A model generated the notes under the pieces. That model saw nothing but the letters and a program-made list of their open reading frames with translations. It was not told the DNA's origin and searched no databases. From the NCBI GenBank assembly GCA_023230585.1, contig JALNXB010000037.1:1-19831 (forward strand): a stretch of DNA of 19,831 bases, read 5' to 3'. Of this stretch, positions 1 to 7,161 are shown one piece after another. Each line of letters opens with the position of its first letter. Positions within the stretch are counted from its first letter, which is position 1. Both the position numbers and the translations under genes were made by a program. The DNA comes from a bacterium (GTDB lineage: Bacteria > Ratteibacteria > UBA8468 > B48-G9 > JAFGKM01).

Positions 1-1
1 T

Positions 2-2101
2 CTCTTAGCAGCAACCGATGTAGGAATAGATGCAGGTGGAAATATAGATATAGAGAGTAGCGAAATAGAAGCCACAGCTGGAGAGATGGATATTGATGCA
101 GGTGACAATATAATGGTAAGCCGTAGTGACTTGACAGCAGGTACCACCTTAACAGCAACAGCAGGAAACAATGTAGATATGCTTGCTACAACTGTTACAG
201 CTGGCGATAATATTTTCGTTGAAGCAACAACTGGAAATGTGGTTCTAAATACAGTGGAAGCTGACGCTACATTAGGAGAAATGGATATTACAGCAGGGGA
301 TAACATTTTGGTTGTTCTCTCAACCTTAACTGCTGGTACTGACGTTACTCTTGACGCAGAAAATGATGTTGATATTTTCAGAAGTGAAATTACTGCTGGT
401 GAAAATGTAACAATAGCCGCAACCAATGGAAGTATAGATATCGAGAGTAGCGAAATAGAAGCAACCGCTGGAGAGATGGATATTGATGCAGGTGACAATA
501 TAATGGTAAGTCGTAGTGATTTGACAGCAGGTACCACCTTAACAGCAACAGCAGGAAATAGTGTAGATATGCTTACCAGCAACTTGTTAGCAGGAGAAGA
601 TGTTACAATAACAGCCACCGCTGGTTATGTAAATATGGAAAGTGTGGATATAGATTCAACTACTGGTGCAATAGATGTGGTGGCAGCAACCGATGTAGAT
701 ATAACCGATAGCACTCTCTTAGCGTCAATTGATATAGGAATAGATGCAGGTGGAAATATAGATATAGAGAGTAGCGAAATAGAAGCCACCGCTGGAGAGA
801 TGGACTTAACCGCTGGTGTAGATATAATGGTAAGTCGCAGTGAGTTGACAGCAGGTACAACCTTAACAGCAACAGCTGGAGAAAATGTAGATATATTGAA
901 GAGCGATATTACAGCAGTTGATGCAAATATAAATGCTCTCAATGGATATGTGAATCTCAATACCGTTGATATTCAAGCAGGTAACGATATCAATATTTAC
1001 GCTAAAACAAACGTGGATATTATCACAAATACACTTCTCACCGCTGGTAATGATATTGGTGTCATTGCAGAAGACGGGTATATAAGAATATGCCTGGATT
1101 CGTTCCTTAATGCAGGTAATGATGTCTATCTTGACGCTGGCACTGATATAGTAATCTGCGAAAATGCAGCTGTCTTTGCAGGTGGAGATGCAACTCTCGT
1201 TGCTGGTGAAGATGTCTATCTTGGATATATTGAAGCTGGAAATGCCGTTGATATAACCGCAGGTGGTTCTATCTTTGATAATAATGATGATAGGGTAAAT
1301 ATCTTAGCAAAAGATGTAGTCCTTTCCGCTGTAAACGGTATAGGTACTGCCGATGCAATAGAAACTCAGGCAGAAACCCTCTCTGCTGAAAATACTACAA
1401 GTGGAGATATCTGGGTAAGGAACAATACCTTAGTTGCAGGCGATCTTGAAGTGCTTGGAGTAACTAACTCAGCACCAGGTGGTATGGTAAGATTGGAAAA
1501 TGGGTATATCAGATTTGATAACTGCACCCTTAACGATATTGACTATGCTACAGGTGGAGATATGCTTCTTGCTGGAACAGTTGAAGCAGACGGAAAAGTA
1601 ATGATTCAAACAATCGGCTCTATCCTTGATAGAAACGATGTAACTCCGTATGATGTGATAGCAACCGATACGAGTGGAATGTTTGCCTTCAACGGAACTA
1701 TTGGAGAATTTGACGGCAATCCTGACGGTTCTGGGTATAATCCAGTAGAGGTCAACATTAATCCTGGCGACCTTTATGTCTACGCTTCAGATGAGTCCTT
1801 CTTTGTATCTGTTGGGATAGACGGGATAGTTCAGCCGAGAGATGTTCTTCTTGCATGTCCGAATTTACCTGTATCTCCTGGTCTAATCTTCTTCAACGGA
1901 AGAGAGAATGGTGGAATGAGGTCTCCTCAATGGTTTAGAGCAGTATCTCCAAGCATTATTATGATAGGTAGTGAAGATACTTTCTGGCTCGAAGTCTTGC
2001 TTAACCTCTTGGATTACAGATGGACTGAGCTCGGACCAGCTTTCTGGGAGTTTGACGAAGAGTTGGACGATGCGCTGGACTATATAATAAGCAAAAGATA
2101 A
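2..2101 (+). CDS. C-terminal part of a large filamentous-haemagglutinin-like beta-helix surface protein (5' end outside window)
   Basis: The frame is open from base 2 and runs about 700 residues to a TAA, so the start lies before the window. Roughly the first 450 residues are degenerate coils of about 18-20 residues rich in A-G-x-D-V/I and T-A-G, alternating with short Asp/Val/Ile/Thr strands. This is the pattern of right-handed parallel beta-helix proteins such as filamentous haemagglutinins and large adhesins. Within this are three near-identical longer blocks (see the repeat entry). The last ~230 residues are not repetitive, contain more aromatic and Pro residues and end in an acidic segment (EFDEELDDALDYI). 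I see no autotransporter barrel and no sorting motif at the C-terminus. The protein is probably exported and displayed on the cell surface as an adhesin or structural fibre; that role is inferred from the fold pattern. An intrinsic terminator follows directly, so this gene closes its transcript. Confidence 0.8.
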   Translation, partial: LLAATDVGIDAGGNIDIESSEIEATAGEMDIDAGDNIMVSRSDLTAGTTLTATAGNNVDMLATTVTAGDNIFVEATTGNVVLNTVEADATLGEMDITAGDNILVVLSTLTAGTDVTLDAENDVDIFRSEITAGENVTIAATNGSIDIESSEIEATAGEMDIDAGDNIMVSRSDLTAGTTLTATAGNSVDMLTSNLLAGEDVTITATAGYVNMESVDIDSTTGAIDVVAATDVDITDSTLLASIDIGIDAGGNIDIESSEIEATAGEMDLTAGVDIMVSRSELTAGTTLTATAGENVDILKSDITAVDANINALNGYVNLNTVDIQAGNDINIYAKTNVDIITNTLLTAGNDIGVIAEDGYIRICLDSFLNAGNDVYLDAGTDIVICENAAVFAGGDATLVAGEDVYLGYIEAGNAVDITAGGSIFDNNDDRVNILAKDVVLSAVNGIGTADAIETQAETLSAENTTSGDIWVRNNTLVAGDLEVLGVTNSAPGGMVRLENGYIRFDNCTLNDIDYATGGDMLLAGTVEADGKVMIQTIGSILDRNDVTPYDVIATDTSGMFAFNGTIGEFDGNPDGSGYNPVEVNINPGDLYVYASDESFFVSVGIDGIVQPRDVLLACPNLPVSPGLIFFNGRENGGMRSPQWFRAVSPSIIMIGSEDTFWLEVLLNLLDYRWTELGPAFWEFDEELDDALDYIISKR
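47..894 (+). repeat. Three near-identical ~134-bp coding repeats in the beta-helix gene
   Basis: The stretch 47-180 recurs at 437-570 (offset 390 bp, 130 codons) and at 761-894 (offset 714 bp, 238 codons). All copies are in frame and encode the same core with the motifs ESSEIEATAGEMD, MVSRS and TAGTTLTATAG. Copies 1 and 2 differ at only a few bases. Copy 3 diverges in the middle, where DIDAGDN is replaced by DLTAGVD. Intervening coils are also related but more diverged. The identity is retained at silent positions, which indicates recent duplication or gene conversion rather than fold constraint alone. Confidence 0.85.
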
Positions 2102-2121
2102 GGTTGTAATTAAAGATATTG

Positions 2122-2160
2122 GAAAGGGCAGTCGTAGGAATGGCTGCCCTTTTCTTTTAT
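2122..2160 (+). terminator. Intrinsic terminator of the beta-helix gene
   Basis: An 11-bp stem, 2123-2133 with 2142-2152 (AAAGGGCAGTC against GGCTGCCCTTT, one G-T pair), closes an 8-nt loop and is followed by a T-rich tail. It lies 21 bp after the stop codon and separates the surface protein from the efp operon. Confidence 0.85.
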
Positions 2161-2162
2161 GG

Positions 2163-2191
2163 TTGATTTTTTCTCTATAAAATTGTAAAAT
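2163..2191 (+). promoter_or_regulatory. Candidate sigma70 promoter of the efp-acc operon
   Basis: TTGATT (2163-2168) and TAAAAT (2186-2191) are separated by 17 bp, just after the preceding terminator and about 150 bp before efp. The untranslated leader that follows contains a small GC-rich hairpin at 2236-2252 (TCTCCCC/GGGGAGA, 3-nt loop) resembling the modules of the dispersed intergenic repeats. The AT-rich setting makes chance -10-like boxes common. Confidence 0.45.
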
Positions 2192-2348
2192 ATAGAAGAT
2201 AAAATAAAAAAGATAAGAGGAGCATCTTTTTGCTTTCTCCCCCTAGGGGAGAGGAGGGTTGATTGAGATTTCCGCAGTTACATAAGGCGTTCCTTCGCAA
2301 TAACAGAGAAGGCGCAAGAATGGGAAAGTAGAATAAACAAGGAGAAGA

Positions 2349-2903
2349 ATGACTGTACTGGATTTGAAAGAAGGAAATGTTTTTGAATACGAAGGTAATA
2401 TTTATGTAGTTGTGTATGCTGTTCACACTCACCAACAGCAGAGACGAGGTTTAGTTAGGCTAAAAGCAAAAGATATTAGAACAGGAAAAACTCTTGAGGA
2501 TTCTTTCAGGTCAGATGTTAAGGTTAGCCCTGTATATGTCGATGAAGCCCCTCTCGTTTTTCTTTATGAAGATTCACAAGGATACCATTTTATGGATAAC
2601 AACACCTATGAACAGGTTGTTATTCAATCAGAGGTTATTGGAGATGCAAGTAAATATATTACAGAAAACCTTGAAGTTACTGGACTTTTTCATAATGGAG
2701 AAGTTCTTGATATAAAGATGCCAATTAGTGTTGACTTAAAAGTTATAGAAGCAGAACCTGGACATAGGGGAGACACTGTTCAGGGAGGTAAAAAAAAGGT
2801 TAAACTTCAGACAGGTCTTGAAATACAGACACCTCTTTTTGTTGAAGTGGACGATGTTGTCAAGGTAGATACCCGCACTGGTGAATATATCACTCGCGTT
2901 TAA
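2349..2903 (+). CDS. efp: Elongation factor P with a non-canonical loop I
   Basis: EF-P binds between the ribosomal P and E sites and relieves stalling at polyproline stretches. The 184-residue length and the C-terminal signature (PLFVEVDDVVKVDTRTGEYITR) are those of true EF-P, and the middle FMDNNTYEQ segment matches the second EF-P domain. The start ATG has GGAG (2341-2344) five bases upstream. The loop at residues 26-37 that normally reads K-P-G-K-G, with the lysine (E. coli K34) or arginine that is post-translationally modified, is here HTHQQQRRGLVR. By alignment the position of K34 is Gln31, with Arg32 and Arg33 next to it. I see no EpmA, EpmB or EarP gene in the window. It is the first gene of the efp-accB-accC-asp23-PHP operon. 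The family assignment is firm; the functional state of the loop is not. Confidence 0.95.
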   Translation: MTVLDLKEGNVFEYEGNIYVVVYAVHTHQQQRRGLVRLKAKDIRTGKTLEDSFRSDVKVSPVYVDEAPLVFLYEDSQGYHFMDNNTYEQVVIQSEVIGDASKYITENLEVTGLFHNGEVLDIKMPISVDLKVIEAEPGHRGDTVQGGKKKVKLQTGLEIQTPLFVEVDDVVKVDTRTGEYITRV

Positions 2904-2917
2904 TCTTAGGAGATAAA

Positions 2918-3370
2918 ATGAAGCCTGAAGAATTAAAAATATATGCCGATTTTATGAAGAAGTATGACTTGGAGTACCTGGAGATAAAAAAAGGCGATTT
3001 TTCTTTAACTATGGGTAAAAAAGGTGCTATTCAGAAAGAATCTCAGACGGTTAAACATAATCAAGTGATACCTGAACTTAAACATGAAGAAATTCTTGAA
3101 GAATATAAACGTCCTTCTCAACAATTAGAGAATGCTGTCTATATTAAATCTCCGCTTGTTGGCACTTTTTATAAAGCGCCTTCACCTCAAAGTCCGCCGT
3201 TTGTCGAGTTAGGAGCGAGTATTAAGCAGGGCGATACTCTTTGTATTGTTGAAGCAATGAAGGTAATGAATGAAATAAAATCTGAACATAACGGCACAGT
3301 CAAAGAAATATTAGTTGAAAATGGAAAGCCCGTAGAGTATGGGCAGGTTCTTTTTATCATTCAATTATAA
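2918..3370 (+). CDS. accB: Biotin carboxyl carrier protein of acetyl-CoA carboxylase
   Basis: AccB carries the biotin that AccC carboxylates and from which the carboxyl group passes to acetyl-CoA, giving malonyl-CoA for fatty acid synthesis in the cytoplasm. The protein is 150 residues long, a normal family length. It has an N-terminal helical region, a charged linker (about 40-72) and the biotinyl domain (about 74-150). The biotinylation motif EAMKVMNEI is intact with the acceptor Lys115, preceded by SPLVGTFY, the usual start of the domain. AGGAG at 2908-2912 is well placed for the ATG. The gene starts 14 bp after efp and is 28 bp from accC, so all are probably co-transcribed. The carboxyltransferase genes accA and accD are not in this window. 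Confidence 0.97.
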   Translation: MKPEELKIYADFMKKYDLEYLEIKKGDFSLTMGKKGAIQKESQTVKHNQVIPELKHEEILEEYKRPSQQLENAVYIKSPLVGTFYKAPSPQSPPFVELGASIKQGDTLCIVEAMKVMNEIKSEHNGTVKEILVENGKPVEYGQVLFIIQL

Positions 3371-3398
3371 AAATCTTATGAGAGCTTGAGAAAAAAAG

Positions 3399-4751
3399 AT
3401 GTTTAAAAAAGTATTCATTGCTAACAGGGGTGAGATTGCTTTAAGGGTGCTTAGAAGTTGCCGAGAACTCGGGTTAAAGACAGTTATAGGTTTTTCTGAA
3501 GCCGATAAAAATTCTCTTCCAGTGACTCTTGCTGATGAAAAAATTTGTATAGGACCTGCCTCACCACAAGATAGTTATCTAAATATTCCTTCCATTGTTA
3601 GTGCTATAGAAATGTCAAAAGCTGAAGCTGTCCACCCTGGATATGGTTTTCTTGCAGAAAATGTACCCTTTGTAGAGATATGTAATGCTTCGAGGATTGC
3701 TTTTATTGGTCCTTCTGTTAAAAACATACAGTTAATGGGAGATAAATCTCTTGCAAGAAAGACAGCCAAATCTTTTAATGTTCCAGTTATACCTGGTTGC
3801 GAAGAGAACGATTATAAGAAAGCTCTATATTACGCAAGAAAGATTGGGTTTCCAGTTATTGTTAAAGCAAGTTCTGGTGGTGGTGGTAGGGGTATGAGGC
3901 GTGTTAACAATATTGAGGAGTTTCAAAAGTCGTGGCATACCTGTCAGGAAGAAGCAAAATTGTCTTTTGGAGATGATTCCTTATATTTAGAAAAATTTCT
4001 TGAGAGACCAAGACATATAGAGGTTCAGTTGATAGGTGATAAAAAAGGTGATATTCTTGTTTTTCCAGAGAGGGATTGCTCTATACAACGTAGGCACCAG
4101 AAACTTATTGAGGAGAGCCCTTCACCTTTTGTTGATAACAAGTTGCGTAAAAAATTATATAAATATGCGTATCTTCTTGCAAAGAAAATTGGATATAAAA
4201 GTGCTGGGACTATTGAGTTTCTTGTAGATTCTCATAGCAACCCTTATTTTATGGAGATGAATACAAGGATTCAGGTTGAACATCCTATAACAGAATTGGT
4301 ATCTGGATATGATTTGGTAAAGAACCAGATTCTTGTTGCAAGAGGGGATAAGCTTGGAATAAGACAAAAAGATATAAAATTAAATGGACATTCTATTGAA
4401 TGTCGTATAAACGCTGAGGATGCTTTGAACAATTTTATGCCTTCTCCCGGCAGGATAGAAAAACTTATTATACCCGGTGGACCAGGAATAAGGGTGGATA
4501 CCCATATTTTTCAGGGATATACCATACCACCATATTACGATAGTTTGGTAATGAAACTTATTTCTTATGGTAGAGATAGACAGGAAGCAATCGACCGTAT
4601 GAGGAGAGCTTTTGATGAGGTTGTTATTGAAGGTATAAAAACAACAATACCTCTTTATAGGAAAATTTTTGCTCACCCTATATTTTTGAGTGGAAGGTAT
4701 AGTGTAAAGTGGCTTGAAAACTTCCTTGAATCAGAAAGTAGTAAAACTTAG
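3399..4751 (+). CDS. accC: Biotin carboxylase subunit of acetyl-CoA carboxylase
   Basis: AccC uses ATP and bicarbonate to carboxylate biotin on AccB. The 450 residues match the family length. Visible hallmarks are the N-terminal biotin-carboxylase domain (KVFIANRGEIALRV), HPGYGFLAEN at 79-88, Lys116, the glycine-rich ATP lid SSGGGGRGMRR at 158-168, ERDCSIQRRHQK at 224-235, the metal/catalytic segment FMEMNTRIQVEHP at 284-296 and Arg336 in ECRINAED. All the main catalytic residues (E273, E286, N288, R290, E294, R336) are present, so it should be active. The start is set by the MFKKVFIANRGEIA consensus; only a weak purine-rich ribosome site precedes it. It sits 28 bp after accB and 30 bp before asp23. 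Confidence 0.97.
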   Translation: MFKKVFIANRGEIALRVLRSCRELGLKTVIGFSEADKNSLPVTLADEKICIGPASPQDSYLNIPSIVSAIEMSKAEAVHPGYGFLAENVPFVEICNASRIAFIGPSVKNIQLMGDKSLARKTAKSFNVPVIPGCEENDYKKALYYARKIGFPVIVKASSGGGGRGMRRVNNIEEFQKSWHTCQEEAKLSFGDDSLYLEKFLERPRHIEVQLIGDKKGDILVFPERDCSIQRRHQKLIEESPSPFVDNKLRKKLYKYAYLLAKKIGYKSAGTIEFLVDSHSNPYFMEMNTRIQVEHPITELVSGYDLVKNQILVARGDKLGIRQKDIKLNGHSIECRINAEDALNNFMPSPGRIEKLIIPGGPGIRVDTHIFQGYTIPPYYDSLVMKLISYGRDRQEAIDRMRRAFDEVVIEGIKTTIPLYRKIFAHPIFLSGRYSVKWLENFLESESSKT

Positions 4752-4781
4752 TAATATTGGCTCAGGATTGCGGAGGAAAAA

Positions 4782-5177
4782 ATGGATGAAGAAAAATACG
4801 GAAATGTTAAGATAGATAACGATGTTCTTGCGTCTATTGCAGGGATAGTAGCTAAAAATGTTCCAGGTGTAAACAAGATAGCTACAAGTTTTGTTGCGGG
4901 GCTTGCGCAATTGGTTGGGAAAAAACAGGACGCAGGAATTAAGGTGGTAGTTGGAGAAGACGAGGTAGAGTTTGAACTTTGTATTATAGTGGAATATGGG
5001 GTTAATATTCCCGAGGTGACATACTTGGTTCAGAAATCAATAAAGGAAGAAGTAGAAAAAATGTCTGGTTTAAAAGTAGCAAGTGTCGATGTTGTGGTGC
5101 AAGGTGTGCAGCCACCAAAGAAGAGTGAGAATAAGACGGAAGAAGATGAAGAGCAAGAAGGAGAAGAGAATGATTGA
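4782..5177 (+). CDS. Asp23/Gls24 family (DUF322) protein, YqhY-like
   Basis: The 131-residue protein begins with G-N-V-K-I-D-N-D-V and runs through IAGIVAKNVPGV, then a VEFELCIIVEYG strand and a VQKSIKEEVEKM helix ending in ASVDVVVQGV. This is the typical Asp23 domain (about 5-108), followed by a highly acidic Lys/Glu tail. In Firmicutes such proteins associate with the membrane or modulate the envelope, and the B. subtilis paralogue YqhY lies directly after accB-accC, as here, which suggests a role linked to acetyl-CoA carboxylase or lipid synthesis. GGAGG at 4772-4776 lies five bases before the ATG. The stop overlaps the start of the next gene. Family is clear; exact function is inferred from context. 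Confidence 0.9.
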   Translation: MDEEKYGNVKIDNDVLASIAGIVAKNVPGVNKIATSFVAGLAQLVGKKQDAGIKVVVGEDEVEFELCIIVEYGVNIPEVTYLVQKSIKEEVEKMSGLKVASVDVVVQGVQPPKKSENKTEEDEEQEGEEND

Positions 5178-5823
5178 TCTACATACCCACACGATTTTAA
5201 GTGACGGTGTTCTTATCCCCTCTGAACTTGCAAGGCGAGCAGAAGGGAACGGATATAAGGTAATAGGTATAACCGACCATATAGATTATTCTAATGTAGA
5301 AATGGTAGTGCCCGCAATATGTAGAGTATGCGAAAATATAAATAAGAGTATGAAAATTAAAGCAATACCGGGAGCGGAAATAACACATATAAGCCCAAGC
5401 GAAATTTCTTCAATGGCTCTTTTTGCAAGGGAATTAGGTGCAAAATTGGTTGTTGTTCACGGGGAAACAATAACAGAGCCAGTTATGGTTGGAACAAATA
5501 GAGGGGCTCTCAATTCTGAGATAGATATACTGGCACATCCTGGTTTAATGACAGAGGAAGACGCAAAACTTGCTGCAGATAGAGGGATATCTGTGGAAAT
5601 TTCTGGTAGAAAAGGGCACGCCTTTTCTAACGGGCATATAGTAAGATTATGGTATAAATATAGGTTTCCTATAGTCTTAAATACAGATACTCATTCACCT
5701 GAAAATATTATTAATGATTCGATAGCAGAAAAACTTATTCTTTCTGCTGGTGTAAAAATGGAAGATGTGAGAGAGGTGTTAGAGAATAGTGCCCGCCTGT
5801 CTGATAAGTTGTTAAGCCGATAG
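5170..5823 (+). CDS. PHP-domain metal-dependent phosphoesterase, histidinol-phosphatase-like
   Basis: A 217-residue single PHP domain with its full set of metal ligands: H5 and H7 (HTHT), D36-H37 (ITDH), E70 (GAEIT), H97 (VVHGE), H123 (LAHPG) and D173/H175 (NTDTH). The fold hydrolyses phosphoesters with a trinuclear metal site, and homologues are often named histidinol-phosphatase-like. No other histidine-biosynthesis gene is present, so the true substrate is open. I chose the ATG at 5170, with AAGGAG at 5158-5163 seven nt upstream and the HTH motif right at the N-terminus. An in-frame ATG at 5083 would add residues that merely read through the asp23 tail out of frame. The start overlaps the end of asp23 by 8 bp, indicating translational coupling. 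It is the last gene of the operon; no clear terminator follows. Confidence 0.88.
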   Translation: MIDLHTHTILSDGVLIPSELARRAEGNGYKVIGITDHIDYSNVEMVVPAICRVCENINKSMKIKAIPGAEITHISPSEISSMALFARELGAKLVVVHGETITEPVMVGTNRGALNSEIDILAHPGLMTEEDAKLAADRGISVEISGRKGHAFSNGHIVRLWYKYRFPIVLNTDTHSPENIINDSIAEKLILSAGVKMEDVREVLENSARLSDKLLSR

Positions 5824-5828
5824 TTGCT

Positions 5829-6015
5829 ATGCTTCTCTATTTTGCCCTCTCCCCTCGAGGGATGTTTGGGGTAGTAAGTCCCCAAGAGTTTGCAGAGAGT
5901 TTAATGGGATGAGGCTTGTCCGCCGAAGCTTGCATTGTAGCGTAGGTGGAGGGGCAGTTAGCAACTTAACCAAAAACGAAAGCCGTAACGATAAAATGGG
6001 AGACTCCCTCTATAT
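5829..6015. repeat. Intergenic repeat modules downstream of the PHP gene
   Basis: The start of this gap (5829-5854, GCTTCTCTATTTTGCCCTCT) recurs with few changes at 15679-15703, and a shorter version (TTTTGCCCTCTACCC) occurs near 19466. A self-complementary CCCCTCGAGGG follows at about 5851. Further on, TGTCCGCCGAAGC is reminiscent of the CCGCCGAAGGCG modules near 7071 and 19611. I see no credible gene here on either strand. Confidence 0.5.
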
Positions 6016-6130
6016 GTCATTCCGGACTTGATCCGGAATCTCGTTTTTCTTGCTACCAGCGTGGGTTAAGTTAGAGATCCTGAAACAAGTTCAGGATGAC
6101 AGGGTTGGGCGTTTAGGATAACAAAATGGA
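6016..6130. repeat. Short inverted-repeat element upstream of aroD
   Basis: The element begins with GTCATTCCGGACTTGATCC and ends, 85 bp later, with a degenerate inverted copy of the same sequence (…CCTGAAACAAGTTCAGGATGAC, ending at 6100). Each end is itself a hairpin: TTCCGGA/TCCGGAA (6020-6038) and ATCCTGAA/TTCAGGAT (6077-6097). A second copy lies at 19652-19737. The right part, 6058-6130, is also repeated at 12234-12306 without indels (about ten mismatches in 73). The organisation resembles REP/BIME-type or small MITE-like palindromic units. Confidence 0.8.
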
Positions 6131-6168
6131 CGGCTCGCAAAAACAGATTCAGAGAGAAAAAAAGGAAA

Positions 6169-6831
6169 ATGATAACAAAAAATAGACTTGCTCTTGTTCT
6201 TGTTGGAGAAGAGAATAAAACTTCAATCAAAAACGCTTTAAAATATGTTGGTTGGGTGGAATTGAGGGTAGATGAGTTTTTGAAGAAGGGACTAACTCCT
6301 TCCTTTTCTCTGCCTGTTAAAGACGTTAAAGTTATAGGCACGGCAAGGTGGAAGAAAGAGAGTCAAAACGAAGGGCTAAATATCACAGAAAAAGAAAGGT
6401 TTGAGATATATAAAAACATTTTGGACTTTATTGATTATGTTGATGTAGAACTTAAAAGTTCAATATCTGAAAAGGTTGTTGATTATGTTAAAAACAAGGG
6501 TAAGAAGAGTGTTTTGTCTTACCACAATTTTGTAAAGACGCCTTCTTTGAAAAATCTTGATAAGGTATATAGTAGTGCAATAAAATTAAAACCAGATATT
6601 ATAAAAATAGCCACAATGGTTAACTCAAAAGATGAGTTTTTCTCACTTCTCTCCTTCACTCATAAATATTCCAAAAAATTTCCTATCATTGTCACACCAA
6701 TGGGCGTTTCGTTTGTAGAACGTTTTACTCCAATATATTTAGGGTCGCTTTTTACTTATATTTCGCTTAATAAAACGACAGCGCCGGGGCAGGTTTCTCT
6801 CGATTATGTAAAGAGAGTATTTAGTTTGTAA
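6169..6831 (+). CDS. aroD: 3-dehydroquinate dehydratase, type I
   Basis: AroD converts 3-dehydroquinate to 3-dehydroshikimate in the shikimate pathway through a Schiff base. The 220 residues fit a compact type I enzyme. Visible active-site elements are ELRVD (31-35, substrate-binding Glu and Arg), TAR (58-60), LSYHNF with the general base His119, IKIAT with Schiff-base Lys146, and the C-terminal substrate loop PMG…ER (177-185) ending in APGQVSL (Gln208). The expected set is therefore present, although the sequence is divergent and lysine-rich. AAAGGA (6161-6166) precedes the ATG closely. The gene stands alone with repeats on both sides and no other aro gene nearby. Confidence 0.9.
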   Translation: MITKNRLALVLVGEENKTSIKNALKYVGWVELRVDEFLKKGLTPSFSLPVKDVKVIGTARWKKESQNEGLNITEKERFEIYKNILDFIDYVDVELKSSISEKVVDYVKNKGKKSVLSYHNFVKTPSLKNLDKVYSSAIKLKPDIIKIATMVNSKDEFFSLLSFTHKYSKKFPIIVTPMGVSFVERFTPIYLGSLFTYISLNKTTAPGQVSLDYVKRVFSL

Positions 6832-6840
6832 AAAAACGTC

Positions 6841-6923
6841 GGATAAAGACGAGGATTACCACGTCGCAATCCCTCAGAAAGCATTCGGGCTAAGACGCTC
6901 CTTGTAAGACAAGCAAAAAGCGT
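6841..6923. repeat. 83-bp dispersed repeat, copy 1
   Basis: This stretch matches 12156-12238 over its whole length with about five substitutions and no indels. It starts GGATAAAGACGAGGATTACC and ends CAAAAAGCGT. No reading frame is preserved and no promoter is evident, so it looks like a non-coding mobile or structural repeat downstream of aroD. Confidence 0.85.
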
Positions 6924-6982
6924 CGGTTAGCACCTCGTATTCGTTCGTAGACACATACTTTTTTAACGAAGAAAACACAAAA

Positions 6983-7108
6983 GCCCCCCCTCACCTTGCA
7001 TCCTCTCCCCCAAGAGGAGAGGCAAATAAGGAAAGATTGTCTTTGCGAGCGTTTTTTTAGCGTGGCAATCCCGCCGAAGGCGAAAAGGAATGGGGTAACA
7101 ATATGAAA
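6983..7108. repeat. GC-rich intergenic repeat cluster before the lipoprotein gene
   Basis: A C-run precedes a hairpin at 7002-7022 (CCTCTCC/GGAGAGG, 7-nt loop), followed by TTGTCTTTGCGAGCG and a CCGCCGAAGGCG module at about 7071. Equivalent modules occur at 15706-15720 (CGTCTTTGCGAGG) and 19480-19635. Nothing here looks coding. Confidence 0.55.
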
Positions 7109-7113
7109 AATAT

Positions 7114-7142
7114 TTGCAATGATTATTTGTAAGATGTATAAT
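7114..7142 (+). promoter_or_regulatory. Sigma70-type promoter of the lipoprotein gene
   Basis: TTGCAA (7114-7119) and a perfect TATAAT (7137-7142) are 17 bp apart. Transcription would start near 7149, leaving a leader of only about 13 nt that carries the AAGGAG ribosome site at 7152-7157. Confidence 0.65.
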
Positions 7143-7161
7143 TTTAAGGATAAGGAGAAAA

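Noticed and set aside
47..894. Regularly spaced repeats that might suggest a CRISPR array
   Set aside because: The repeats are 134 bp, in frame and part of a long open coding region with protein-level periodicity; spacing is irregular (390 and 324 bp).
625..960. Minus-strand open frame opposite the beta-helix gene
   Set aside because: It is the complement of the repetitive coding sequence, has no ribosome site and shows only low-complexity Ser/Ile/Val sequence.
5083..5169. Longer start for the PHP gene at 5083
   Set aside because: It would lie inside asp23 in another frame and add residues not found before the HTH motif; the ATG at 5170 has a strong ribosome site.
6066..6341. Minus-strand open frame covering the repeat and the aroD start
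   Set aside because: It is a translation of the inverted-repeat element and the antisense of aroD; its N-terminal half is antisense to a well-supported gene.
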